Origin: Chryseobacterium rhizoplanae | Lineage (GTDB): Bacteria > Bacteroidota > Bacteroidia > Flavobacteriales > Weeksellaceae | Reading direction: 5' to 3' | Assembly: GCF_900182655.1 (NCBI RefSeq) | Contig: NZ_FXTC01000004.1 | Location: 349,711 to 413,710, forward strand | DNA: 64,000 nucleotides | Part shown: in pieces, positions 40,973 to 51,990 of the stretch | How positions within the stretch are numbered: position 1 is the stretch's first letter | Layout of the letters: each line of letters begins with the position of its first letter | Program-made: the position numbers and the translations under genes | The notes under the pieces: model-generated | Database searches by the model: none | Seen by the model: the letters and a program-made list of their open reading frames with translations, nothing else | Told to the model about the DNA's origin: nothing

Positions 40973-41434
40973 TTATTTTATGGCGCCCGGTTTTCCTAAA
41001 ATTCTGCGGAGATAGCCCAGCTGTCCGCTGTGGTAAATTTCATGAAGACTTAGGGTTGATATATCTTTAACCATTTCAGGTTTAAAACTGTTCAGGGTAT
41101 TGAGTTTCGCTTCCAGCCCATCCTGAGATTGTTTCAAATAGGATTTTAAATCTTCAAAGTTGACTAATTCATCTTTCCGGTCCAAAGGAATTTCACCTCT
41201 GTTGTAGCAGGAAAACTTTTCACTGTCCCACACAGATTCTTCACCTAAAATATTCAGAAAAGGATTTCTGATATGGATTAAGTGTCCAAGAATCCAATTC
41301 ATACAGTTGGCTTCACCATTAGGAAAAATCATAGACTCTTCATGGGTAATGCCGTCAATATTTAAAGAAATCACCTGATAGTTGCTGACAACCTGATTCT
41401 TTATTAATTCTATATCGTTTGATATTGCTTCCAT
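40973..41434 (-). CDS. DinB-family putative metal-dependent hydrolase
   Basis: 153 residues with the complete metal triad: NWILGHLIH (first His) and LHEIYHSGQLG (two His). The fold is a four-helix bundle also used by mycothiol- and bacillithiol-dependent S-transferases. The thiol or substrate is unknown. It is paralogous to the degenerate copy at 40189, and the intact copy lies just upstream of the latter. Confidence 0.88.
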   Translation of the reverse strand: MEAISNDIELIKNQVVSNYQVISLNIDGITHEESMIFPNGEANCMNWILGHLIHIRNPFLNILGEESVWDSEKFSCYNRGEIPLDRKDELVNFEDLKSYLKQSQDGLEAKLNTLNSFKPEMVKDISTLSLHEIYHSGQLGYLRRILGKPGAIK

Positions 41435-41466
41435 TGGATATGTATTTTAATAAGTGAATGATAATA

Positions 41467-41877
41467 TTATTCTGCAGGCATCTGGGATACATCTCCATGC
41501 ATCACTTCCCACTGATGGCCATTGATATCAGCAAAACTGCTTTGATACATCCATCCGTAATCTACAGGCTCGGCATATTTTGAACCTCCGTTTCCGATGG
41601 CTGTTTTTACCATCTGGTCTACTTCTTCGCGGCTGTTTACCCCAATGGCAAGAAGCACCTGTGTGGTATCTCCTTTAGCAAAAGGTCTGTTTGTAAAGGT
41701 CTGGAAGAACTCTTCTTTTAGGAACATGGTGTAAATATGATTTTCCTTCATGACCACACATATTGCCTTATCGTTTGAAAACTGTTCATTGATAGAAAAA
41801 CCTAACTCTGTCCAGAATTCTCTGGTTTTTTGTACGTCTTTTACAGGTAAATTGACGTAAATATCAGTAATACTCAT
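41467..41877 (-). CDS. VOC-family protein (glyoxalase-like), copy 1 of a pair
   Basis: 136 residues: MSITDIYVNLPVKDVQKTREFW, LGFSINEQFSNDKAICVVM, then VDYGWMYQSSFADINGHQWEVM. The paired beta-alpha-beta-beta-beta units and the D-x-x-G-H-x-W-E end fit glyoxalase/bleomycin-resistance folds; His and Glu near the end are probable metal ligands. It is strongly similar to the gene upstream (41975), and both carry the same operator and -7 box. Likely induced by the Crp/Fnr protein at 42460. Confidence 0.9.
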   Translation of the reverse strand: MSITDIYVNLPVKDVQKTREFWTELGFSINEQFSNDKAICVVMKENHIYTMFLKEEFFQTFTNRPFAKGDTTQVLLAIGVNSREEVDQMVKTAIGNGGSKYAEPVDYGWMYQSSFADINGHQWEVMHGDVSQMPAE

Positions 41878-41905
41878 TTTGTAAATTTTAGTGGTGAATT
41901 TTATC

Positions 41906-41950
41906 CAAAATTACCAGGGTATGGTAAGAATGTGCTTGTCATAGGACAAG
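41906..41950 (-). promoter_or_regulatory. Operator plus promoter of VOC copy 1
   Basis: CTTGTC-ATAG-GACAAG at 41935-41950 is a perfect 6+6 palindrome. On the minus strand, 21 bases later, comes TAATTTTG (41906-41913), a perfect TAnnTTTG. The dyad centre is 33 bases from the box centre, an activator position. Confidence 0.7.
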
Positions 41951-41974
41951 ATTTAATTTTTATTTGAATCTCAA

Positions 41975-42382
41975 CTATTCTGCAGGCATTTGCGACATAT
42001 CTGCAAACGTTATGTTCCAGCCATGTCCGTCAAGATCCCAGAAAGAGTTCTGATACATCCATCCATAATCCTGAGGTTCTTCATGCTGCGACGCGCCGTT
42101 TTTTACAGCAGTATTCACTATTTTATCTACGTCTTCACGGCTGTCAAGACCTACTGCTACAAGAACCTGACTGGTATTTTCCTTGGCAACAGGTTTATTG
42201 GTAAAGGTCATAAAGTAATCTTCCTGCAGAAACATGACATAGATGATATCATTCAAAGCAACACAGGTTGCTTTATCATCGGAGAATTGCTCATTAATCG
42301 AAAAACCAACCCTGGTCCAGAATTCTTTTGTTTTCTGTACATCTTTTACCGGAAGGTTCACATAAATTTGATTGACTTTCAT
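41975..42382 (-). CDS. VOC-family protein (glyoxalase-like), copy 2 of a pair
   Basis: Start at 42382 gives 135 residues: MKVNQIYVNLPVKDVQKTKEFW, VGFSINEQFSDDKATCVAL, QDYGWMYQNSFWDLDGHGWNI. Compared with copy 1, the C-terminal ligand Glu (HQWEVM) reads Asn (HGWNIT) here, so the metal site may differ. The gene follows the Crp/Fnr gene at 42460, separated by a shared operator and -7 box. 14 extra residues in the longer frame are rejected because the promoter lies inside them. Confidence 0.9.
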   Translation of the reverse strand: MKVNQIYVNLPVKDVQKTKEFWTRVGFSINEQFSDDKATCVALNDIIYVMFLQEDYFMTFTNKPVAKENTSQVLVAVGLDSREDVDKIVNTAVKNGASQHEEPQDYGWMYQNSFWDLDGHGWNITFADMSQMPAE

Positions 42383-42412
42383 TTTTTGTAATTTTAGTGT
42401 TAATCTGTTATC

Positions 42413-42457
42413 CAAAATTACCACAGTACAATGAAAATCAACTTGTCATAAGGCAAG
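42413..42457 (-). promoter_or_regulatory. Operator plus promoter of VOC copy 2
   Basis: CTTGTC-ATAA-GGCAAG at 42442-42457 has one mismatch from the copy-1 palindrome. TAATTTTG (minus; 42413-42420) follows after 21 bases, the same distance as in copy 1. A TTG lies 18 bases before the box on the minus strand. Confidence 0.7.
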
Positions 42458-42459
42458 AT

Positions 42460-43050
42460 TTAATTTTTCTTAGGATGGGAAACTATTTCTTTGCGGATAC
42501 GGCTTAAAGAAGTGTCTGTAACTCCCAGATAGGAAGCAATCTGCTTCAATGGTGCAAATTGTATGACTTTAGATTTTTGTTCCAGCAGATTAAGGTATCT
42601 TCTGGTTGCTGAAAGGGTGAACATTTCTACGGAGCGCTGTTTGTAGGCAAAAAGCTCCTGAGACATCCATGATCTTCCCCATTCTCTAAGGTTTGGAATT
42701 TTATGGAATAATTCCTGAAACGTATCATAATCCATCCTCCAGCATTCACAGTCTGTAATACAAACGATATTTTCCTGAGAGGGAACCCGCTGAAACATTG
42801 ACAAAACCTCAATAATCACTTCATTTTCAACGAAAAAGTGAGTGGTTACTTCATTTCCGTTAAAATCATTAACATAGGAACGCGCCAATCCGCTTTCAAG
42901 AATATAATATTCATTGGCTGTTTTTCCTTCCTCAAGGATGAAATCACCTTTCTGGAAAGATGTTTTCTCATGAGCCTGAAATATCTCAGCAAGCTCTTCG
43001 GGAAAAAAGAAAGGGAAATCATAGCAGATTTCTAAAGCTTGATTGGTCAT
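42460..43050 (-). CDS. Crp/Fnr-family regulator (recognition helix TDTSLSR)
   Basis: Start at 43050 gives 196 residues; the 30 residues upstream in frame are poor. The sensor-like roll (KTSFQKGDFILEEGKTANEYYILESGLARSYVND, in two blocks) is followed by a helical dimer region and IASYLGVTDTSLSRIRKEI. Recognition residues differ from the RETLSR of the 8598 protein (D and T at the R and E places), in line with a different operator. It lies immediately upstream of VOC copy 2; the palindrome CTTGTC/GACAAG in both VOC promoters is its likely site. Confidence 0.9.
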   Translation of the reverse strand: MTNQALEICYDFPFFFPEELAEIFQAHEKTSFQKGDFILEEGKTANEYYILESGLARSYVNDFNGNEVTTHFFVENEVIIEVLSMFQRVPSQENIVCITDCECWRMDYDTFQELFHKIPNLREWGRSWMSQELFAYKQRSVEMFTLSATRRYLNLLEQKSKVIQFAPLKQIASYLGVTDTSLSRIRKEIVSHPKKN

Positions 43051-43218
43051 TGGTGTCAATTTTTTTAAGTGTTTAAAAATAAAATTTTTAATTGAATTAA
43101 GAGCAAAAACATTAAACAAAGAATTGAATGTTTTCATCAAAAGTACATACTCTATTGAAATTAAAGGTATTTTAAAACTTATTATTCTTAAACAGTTATT
43201 TGAAACACAATATATTTT

Positions 43219-43273
43219 ACCACCCCGTCAAAAATTCTTTGAATTTTTGCCACCCCTCCAAAGGATGGGAATG
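43219..43273. repeat. ACCACCCCGTCAAAAATTC dispersed repeat
   Basis: ACCACCCCGTCAAAAATTC, TTT, GAATTTTTGCC, ACCCCTCC, then GGGAATG. CAAAAATTC and GAATTTTTG mirror each other. The second copy is at 59752. The rest of the 43051-43320 spacer is empty. Confidence 0.8.
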
Positions 43274-43320
43274 ACTATCTGCCAATATAGTAATTGTAAG
43301 CTTTTTACAGGAAATATTTT

Positions 43321-44532
43321 TTAAAACAGGGAAAGTTGTATTGATTTCGGAGTACTGGGTTTCTGGGCATCACCAAATACGGTCTTTCCGCCAAAGCGCC
43401 AGGAATTTTGTCTTTCTTCTTCAATCACCTGCTGAATATCAAAATCCGGAGTAAAGTCTTTTTCGGCATTGGCTACGATCTGATGAAGTTTATTTAATGA
43501 ATTTAATTTATCAGAATTTCCCAGTCTGGACTTTTCAATCCCTTTTCTGAGAATGCTGATACTTTCATCATACGTATTGACAGGAACAGGGAAAGGATGT
43601 CCGTCTTTACCTCCATGGGCAAAGGAAAACCTTGCCGGATCGGCAAATCTCGATGGTGCTCCGTGAATGACTTCACTTACCAAAGCCAATGACTGCATGG
43701 TTTTTGGTCCTACTCCTTCCAGCATCAGCAAATCTTCAAAATTCTGAGGCTGCTGCTCTCTGGTAACATACAGAAGTGCTCCCAAGCGCTTCAGGTCTAC
43801 ATCAGAAGCCTGAACGTCATGGTGGGCAGGAAGAATCAATGTTGCAAAATCCTTCATTACTTCTGCTGAATCGGTATGAGAAATATCTAAAATTCCCTTT
43901 CTGTTCTCTGAAGCTTCGGCATCGGTAAGGTTAAGTATCTTTCCTCTTGAAATTCCGTTGATTCCTGTATGAGGCTGGTCTACAAATGATGTGATGTTTT
44001 CGGAATGCCAGTGGTACCGCCTTGCTGTTCCATCCGACTCATGCATTCCCTGCTGAATAACGCTCCAGTTTCCGTTATCTGAAAGAATGAAATTATGCAG
44101 ATACAGTTGATAGCCATCCTGAATAGCCGTATTATCCACTTTTGCCGAAAGCTTGCTGGCTCTTACCAAATCTGTTCCGTTGAGACCGGTTTTATCAGCA
44201 ATTCTGATTAACTCTGATGGAGTTTCCCGGGAAAACTTTCCTTTCCCGCCACAGATATAAAGTCCCAGAGACTGTGAATTGGGATTAACAGATCGTTTCA
44301 GTGCTCCCATCACAGAAGTGGTAATTCCTGAAGAATGCCAGTCCATTCCCATCACCGCTCCAAAACTCTGAAACCAGAACGGATCTGCCAATCGGCGCAA
44401 TACCTCATCTTTACCGTAATCCATTAGAATTACTTCAATAATGGAAAGTCCCAGCACAGACATACGTTCATACAGCCATGGCGGTACTTTGCCATAGTGA
44501 AGGGGTAAATCTGCTGTTCCTGACCGTTTCAT
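43321..44532 (-). CDS. DUF763 protein with C-terminal sliding-clamp-type motif
   Basis: 403 residues. MKRSGTADLPLHYGKVPPWL is the DUF763 start; HYGKVPPWLYERM, FWFQSFGAVMGMDWHSSG, and LMLEGVGPKTMQSLALVSEVIHG (a helix-hairpin-helix-like G-V-G-P-K segment, about residue 275) follow. The last five residues read QLSLF, the canonical bacterial beta-clamp-binding pentapeptide, preceded by a flexible PSTPKSI. DUF763 is of unknown function; a DNA-linked role is suggested by the HhH-like element and the clamp motif. Monocistronic. Confidence 0.88.
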   Translation of the reverse strand: MKRSGTADLPLHYGKVPPWLYERMSVLGLSIIEVILMDYGKDEVLRRLADPFWFQSFGAVMGMDWHSSGITTSVMGALKRSVNPNSQSLGLYICGGKGKFSRETPSELIRIADKTGLNGTDLVRASKLSAKVDNTAIQDGYQLYLHNFILSDNGNWSVIQQGMHESDGTARRYHWHSENITSFVDQPHTGINGISRGKILNLTDAEASENRKGILDISHTDSAEVMKDFATLILPAHHDVQASDVDLKRLGALLYVTREQQPQNFEDLLMLEGVGPKTMQSLALVSEVIHGAPSRFADPARFSFAHGGKDGHPFPVPVNTYDESISILRKGIEKSRLGNSDKLNSLNKLHQIVANAEKDFTPDFDIQQVIEEERQNSWRFGGKTVFGDAQKPSTPKSIQLSLF

Positions 44533-44607
44533 TGTTTTAAAAATGTAAAAGTAAGTTTTATTACCCTTACTATTTAATGATCCGGATCATTAATTCTATT
44601 ATTACGG

Positions 44608-45783
<1,176 letters not shown>

Positions 45784-45786
45784 CTA

Positions 45787-46620
45787 TCATGCTTGTACAA
45801 ATGCGACAAAATCATTGCTTAAGACTTGTTTCCTTTTTTTAGCTTCTCTTGCAAAAACAGCGGGTGTTGTGCCGCTATACCGTTTAAATTCTCTGCTTAA
45901 ATGAGATTGATCTGTATATCCAAATTCCTGTGCGAGGGCTGCAATAGAAGTTTCGGGAGTATGCCACAGACGATTTCTTATCTGTTCAAAACGCATCACT
46001 CCGGATACATCTTTTACAGTATGGCCAGAGGACTGTTTAAATTTTCTTTCCAATGTCCGGACAGTTGTATGAGCTGAATCAGCCACCTGATTGACAGGAA
46101 TAGTCCCATTATTTTTTCTCATGGCAGCTCCTGCTTTGAAAAGGAGGCTATCTGCTGTAATGAGTGAATGCAATTTGAGAAAATATTGTTCTACCTTAGA
46201 AACGGCTTCTTCTATTTTTCCCATCGTAATAAGATCATTTAATATAGTTTGAAGCTTTGCAACGGGATGTTCAAAAGTATGAACTCCATTTTCAGTTTTT
46301 TCTGATGACAATCCCAGCAAATCAAAAACAGCCCACGGGAAACACCTTATTCCAATAATTTCCAATTGATTTTGAGCATAAAAAAGAGCAGGCTGATTGA
46401 GCAGTCCCATGATAAACGGGGAAGGTAAAGCTTGTAAAGTTCCGTGATGAGAGATACTGCAGCCACTTCCAAAATGGAAAATAATTTCAGCATAGCCATC
46501 CGGCATCACCGTAAATCCGGACTGTTGTTCGCCATAATCCCTTCTGTTATACCAGAAACATTTTATAGTATTCTTAAGTTCTTCCGGAACCTCAAACTCC
46601 TGATGTATATTTGAAAACAT
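45787..46620 (-). CDS. AraC-family transcriptional regulator
   Basis: 277 residues. The N-terminal ~150 residues form a sensor of the AraC-type DUF6597 class (FWYNRRDYGEQQSGFTVMPDG, IIGIRCFPWAVFDLLG). The C-terminal AraC double helix-turn-helix spans about 175-270 (VNQVADSAHTTVRTLERKF, then IAALAQEFGYTDQSHLSREF, GTTPAVFAR). Its neighbour downstream is the Tet(X)-like gene, likely its target. The ligand is unknown. Confidence 0.9.
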   Translation of the reverse strand: MFSNIHQEFEVPEELKNTIKCFWYNRRDYGEQQSGFTVMPDGYAEIIFHFGSGCSISHHGTLQALPSPFIMGLLNQPALFYAQNQLEIIGIRCFPWAVFDLLGLSSEKTENGVHTFEHPVAKLQTILNDLITMGKIEEAVSKVEQYFLKLHSLITADSLLFKAGAAMRKNNGTIPVNQVADSAHTTVRTLERKFKQSSGHTVKDVSGVMRFEQIRNRLWHTPETSIAALAQEFGYTDQSHLSREFKRYSGTTPAVFAREAKKRKQVLSNDFVAFVQA

Positions 46621-46648
46621 GACAATAAGCTATGCAGTTTTTGTAGGA

Positions 46649-47053
46649 TTAATCGTGGGAATAGAATTCAAGATCTTTATGTTTTTCTTCATTATATTCT
46701 TCTTCGAATGTAATTTTATTCCCGAAAGGATCAATTACGGTAAAAGATACAGCTCCGTAAAACGTTTTTTCAAGTCCGGGACGGTTGTATTTGTATTTTT
46801 TGTCAATTAATTCTTTATGATATTGAGGAACGCCTTCCCCCCAGACAGCAACTCTTGTTCCGGGTGTTCCGTCTCCATGATGCTCGCTCAAATGGAAAAT
46901 GATGTTTTCTCTTTTCACTTCCATATAAACGGGGGTATTTTCATCAAAATAATGTTCCCAGACTATCTCAAATCCAAGCCATTCTACATAAAATTCTTTT
47001 GTTTTCCGATAGTCAAAGATTCTTAGTATAGGAATAATACGTTCTGCTTTCAT
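46649..47053 (-). CDS. Glyoxalase-superfamily (BLMA/VOC) protein
   Basis: 134 residues. MKAERIIPILRIFDYRKTKEFYVEWLGFEI, followed by YMEVKRENIIFHLSEHHGDG and FTVIDPFGNKITFEEEY, is the bleomycin-binding type of VOC fold (P-x-L-R-x-x-D-x-x-K-x-x-E-F-Y). Such proteins usually sequester a drug-like ligand and need no metal. It lies 28 bases upstream (same strand) of the AraC gene and 11 bases after the VOC gene at 47065. Confidence 0.85.
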   Translation of the reverse strand: MKAERIIPILRIFDYRKTKEFYVEWLGFEIVWEHYFDENTPVYMEVKRENIIFHLSEHHGDGTPGTRVAVWGEGVPQYHKELIDKKYKYNRPGLEKTFYGAVSFTVIDPFGNKITFEEEYNEEKHKDLEFYSHD

Positions 47054-47064
47054 TGTAAGATAGT

Positions 47065-47412
47065 TTATTGGTGAGACAGTATATTGATCAGCTTCTGAAA
47101 TGGATCTTTAACAAAAAACCTGCGGACTCCCCATTTTTCATTGGTCAGCTCGTAAGTGATTTCAAAGCCTGCATTTTTCATTTTATCATAAATTTCATCT
47201 ACATTATCTACTTCAATGGAAAGGTCCGGAACTTCAGTATCATTTCCTCCCTGTTCGGCAAAACTGATCTGAATTTTTGCTTCTTCATCATTCCCCAATG
47301 TTTTGATCCAGCCATGATCCATCAAAACATTCAGCTCAAGAATGTCCTGATAAAACTGATTGGCTTTGGAAATATCATCCGTTTTGATATTGGCTACAAT
47401 TCTTTTTACCAT
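47065..47412 (-). CDS. VOC-family protein
   Basis: 115 residues, one VOC domain: MVKRIVANIKTDDISKANQFYQDIL, IEVDNVDEIYDKMKNAGFEI, and WGVRRFFVKDPFQKLINIL. The family opening and end are clear, though the usual G-N in D-P-x-G-N is P-F-Q-K here, so metal binding is doubtful. First gene of a unit with the BLMA-type gene. A strong terminator at 47436-47471 separates it from the hydrolase. Confidence 0.85.
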   Translation of the reverse strand: MVKRIVANIKTDDISKANQFYQDILELNVLMDHGWIKTLGNDEEAKIQISFAEQGGNDTEVPDLSIEVDNVDEIYDKMKNAGFEITYELTNEKWGVRRFFVKDPFQKLINILSHQ

Positions 47413-47435
47413 TTTGTACTAGTTTTTCATAAAAA

Positions 47436-47471
47436 AAGCCTTGTGAAATTACATAAAATTTCACAAGGCTT
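47436..47471 (-). terminator. Intrinsic terminator between hydrolase and VOC gene
   Basis: AAGCCTTGTGAAATT (47436-47450) pairs perfectly with AATTTCACAAGGCTT (47457-47471); a seven-T run follows on the minus strand. The same AAGCCTTGT arms recur in the terminator at 48858. Confidence 0.85.
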
Positions 47472-47493
47472 AATAAATTATTATATTCTTGTA

Positions 47494-48183
47494 TTAAACA
47501 GAAGCTGCAGCTTCTAAAATCAGCTGAGTAACTTCTTCAGGATGTGACGCCAATGAAGCGTGTCCCGCATCTAAAGAGATTATTTTCTTAGGTTCAAGGC
47601 GCTCTGCCATTTCTTTTTCTGTTTCTGCAGGGATCATACGGTCCTGCAATGAGATCTGATACCAACTTGGAAGCTTTTTCCATGCCGGTTCACCCGCTAC
47701 GTCACCAAAACACTGACCGTGAATAGGTTTCTGTGACAATGACATTACCAACGCTTTTTCATCATCCAAATCCTGGCAAAAAGCAGATTTAAATTCATCA
47801 TATTTGATCCATAAAAAGCCTTTATCATCCGGATAAATGCTTGCTCCACCCGGCGATTCTCTTCTTCCCAGCAGAGATCCCAGACTGTCTCCGGCATCAG
47901 GGGCAAATGCAGCAATATAAACAAGTCCGGCTACTTTATCATGATTTCCGGCTCCAGAAATAACAGCACCTCCATAGGAATGCCCTACTAAAAGTACTTT
48001 CCCATCCTGTGCATCAATAAGATCTTTTGTCTTATTAATATCATCCTGCAGCGAAGTTAATGGATTCTGAACACTTCTTACTTTATATCCCGCTTTTGTC
48101 AATGAAGGGATAACGTACTGCCAGTGTGACCCGTCTCCCCATGCTCCGTGTACCAAAATAATGGTTAAATCTTTTTGTTCCAT
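47494..48183 (-). CDS. Alpha/beta-hydrolase
   Basis: 229 residues. TIILVHGAWGDGSHWQYVIP (oxyanion region), LLVGHSYGGAVISGAG (nucleophile Ser in G-H-S-Y-G), a catalytic Asp likely in ISLQDRMIPAETE, and LDAGHASLASHPEE (His). The pattern is that of small esterase/epoxide-hydrolase-like enzymes with a short cap. It lies just downstream of a Crp/Fnr gene on the same strand with a palindrome and promoter between, so it is the likely single target of that regulator. Confidence 0.88.
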   Translation of the reverse strand: MEQKDLTIILVHGAWGDGSHWQYVIPSLTKAGYKVRSVQNPLTSLQDDINKTKDLIDAQDGKVLLVGHSYGGAVISGAGNHDKVAGLVYIAAFAPDAGDSLGSLLGRRESPGGASIYPDDKGFLWIKYDEFKSAFCQDLDDEKALVMSLSQKPIHGQCFGDVAGEPAWKKLPSWYQISLQDRMIPAETEKEMAERLEPKKIISLDAGHASLASHPEEVTQLILEAAASV

Positions 48184-48210
48184 AATGATTTTGTTAAAAT
48201 TTGATAATGG

Positions 48211-48255
48211 TAAAGCTACGGTATAAAAGTATCTGCAGACGTTAACTTAAGTTAA
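48211..48255 (-). promoter_or_regulatory. Palindromic operator and promoter of the hydrolase gene
   Basis: TTAACTTAAGTTAA (48242-48255) is a perfect 14-base palindrome that overlaps the Crp/Fnr stop codon. TAGCTTTA (minus; 48211-48218), one mismatch to TAnnTTTG, has its centre 34 bases downstream. Same geometry as the sites at 9207 and 42442. Confidence 0.55.
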
Positions 48256-48827
48256 TTAACTATCCGGCTTCTTATCCGGCTGAGTGACTGCTCTGTTACG
48301 CCCAAATAACTGGCAATATGTTTCTGTGCTATTTTCTGAAAAAGAGCTGGTTGTTTTTTGACAAGATTGAGATATCGGTTTTCAGGGGAATAGCAAAGAA
48401 GATCATCAATTCTTTTTTTTGCATCCAAATAAATCTTTTCACTCATCCTCCTCCCGAATTCCTGCCAATAGGCTTCTTTTTTATATAGATCCTGCAGATG
48501 ATCTTTACTCAGCAGTAATATTTCACAGTTTTCCAGCGCCTGGATATTCATATTGGAGACTGTATCGCAAAGTATACTTTCGTAATCGGTAAAAAATTCA
48601 TTTTCAAAATAGAACCCAAAATTGATTTCACGTCCTTGATCATTGATATAGAAAGATCTGATGGTTCCTTTTTTGATAAAGCCCAGATATTTGCATTTTT
48701 CTCCCTGTTTAAGAAAAAAATCAGACTTTAAAAGCTTTGTATCATGAAGTAAAGCGTAGAATTCTTCAAAATGTTCTGAGTCCACCTGAAAAAGTTCTCC
48801 ATACTTTTTATAATTAATTGACGTCAT
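48252..48827 (-). CDS. Crp/Fnr-family regulator (recognition helix TEQSLSR)
   Basis: 191 residues: cyclic-nucleotide-binding-like roll (LLKSDFFLKQGEKCKYLGFIKKGTIRSFYIND in two blocks) and C-terminal helix-turn-helix IAQKHIASYLGVTEQSLSRIRSRI. Recognition positions differ from both other Crp/Fnr proteins (R-E and D-T). It ends within the 14-base palindrome upstream of the alpha/beta-hydrolase gene and probably controls that gene. The ligand site is not that of a cAMP receptor. Confidence 0.9.
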   Translation of the reverse strand: MTSINYKKYGELFQVDSEHFEEFYALLHDTKLLKSDFFLKQGEKCKYLGFIKKGTIRSFYINDQGREINFGFYFENEFFTDYESILCDTVSNMNIQALENCEILLLSKDHLQDLYKKEAYWQEFGRRMSEKIYLDAKKRIDDLLCYSPENRYLNLVKKQPALFQKIAQKHIASYLGVTEQSLSRIRSRIVN

Positions 48828-48857
48828 TTGGTGTGATTTGATTAGATCTTATATTCA

Positions 48858-48891
48858 AAAAAAGCCTTGTAAAATTATTCACAAGGCTTTT
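48858..48891 (-). terminator. Intrinsic terminator of tpx
   Basis: AAAAGCCTTGT and ACAAGGCTTTT form a stem; on the minus strand it ends in a T-rich stretch. Confidence 0.8.
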
Positions 48892-48909
48892 CTACAAAAA
48901 TTATTTCTA

Positions 48910-49410
48910 TTATTTCAATGCTGCAAGAGCGGCATCGTAATTAGGCTCGTCAGCAATTTCCGGAACCTGCTCAGTATAAATTACTTTGTTGTTTTCGTCT
49001 GTAACGATCACGGCACGGCTCAATAGACCTTTCAAAGGAGAATCTGCGATTGTCACTTCATAATCATCCCCGAAGCTGCTTCTGAAATCCGAAAGTGTTT
49101 CCACATTATTCAACCCTTCAGCTGCACAGAATCTTCCCAGAGCAAACGGAAGGTCTTTTGAAACATTGATGATAACTGTATTGTCAAGTTTTGAAGCTTC
49201 TTCATTGAATTTTCTGGAAGAAGCAGCACAAGTTGGGGTATCAATACTTGGGAAGATATTAAATACTTTTTTCTTTCCGTCAAACGTTTCAAGTGTTTTC
49301 ACATTTAATCCTGAATCTACCAATGCAAAATCTTTTACAGTAGTTCCTACAGATGGTAATGCTCCTATTGTGTGTACTTCGTTTCCTTTTAAAGTGATTG
49401 TCGTGGACAT
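48910..49410 (-). CDS. tpx: Thiol peroxidase (Tpx, atypical 2-Cys peroxiredoxin)
   Basis: Start at 49410 gives 166 residues, the normal Tpx length; 11 residues upstream in frame are dropped. MSTTITLKGNEVHTIGALP is the family opening. The peroxidatic Cys is in PSIDTPTCAASSRKFNEEA and the resolving Cys in ALGRFCAAEGLNNVETLSDF. It reduces peroxides with thioredoxin in the periplasm or cytoplasm; no signal peptide is seen. A TAAATTTG -7 box lies on the minus strand at 49431-49438. Confidence 0.95.
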   Translation of the reverse strand: MSTTITLKGNEVHTIGALPSVGTTVKDFALVDSGLNVKTLETFDGKKKVFNIFPSIDTPTCAASSRKFNEEASKLDNTVIINVSKDLPFALGRFCAAEGLNNVETLSDFRSSFGDDYEVTIADSPLKGLLSRAVIVTDENNKVIYTEQVPEIADEPNYDAALAALK

Positions 49411-49567
49411 AATTTTATTTTTTAGTTTTTCAAATTTAATCAAAAAAGAAAATTTTTCCCGACTTATTATGGTTAAATTAATCTTAAAGTGAAAATAAAA
49501 AATTTTTCACTTGCTCATCGGTTTTCAAACAAAATTATTTACATGCCTGCGAACCTAAAAAAATTAA

Positions 49568-51985
<2,418 letters not shown>

Positions 51986-51990
51986 AATTT

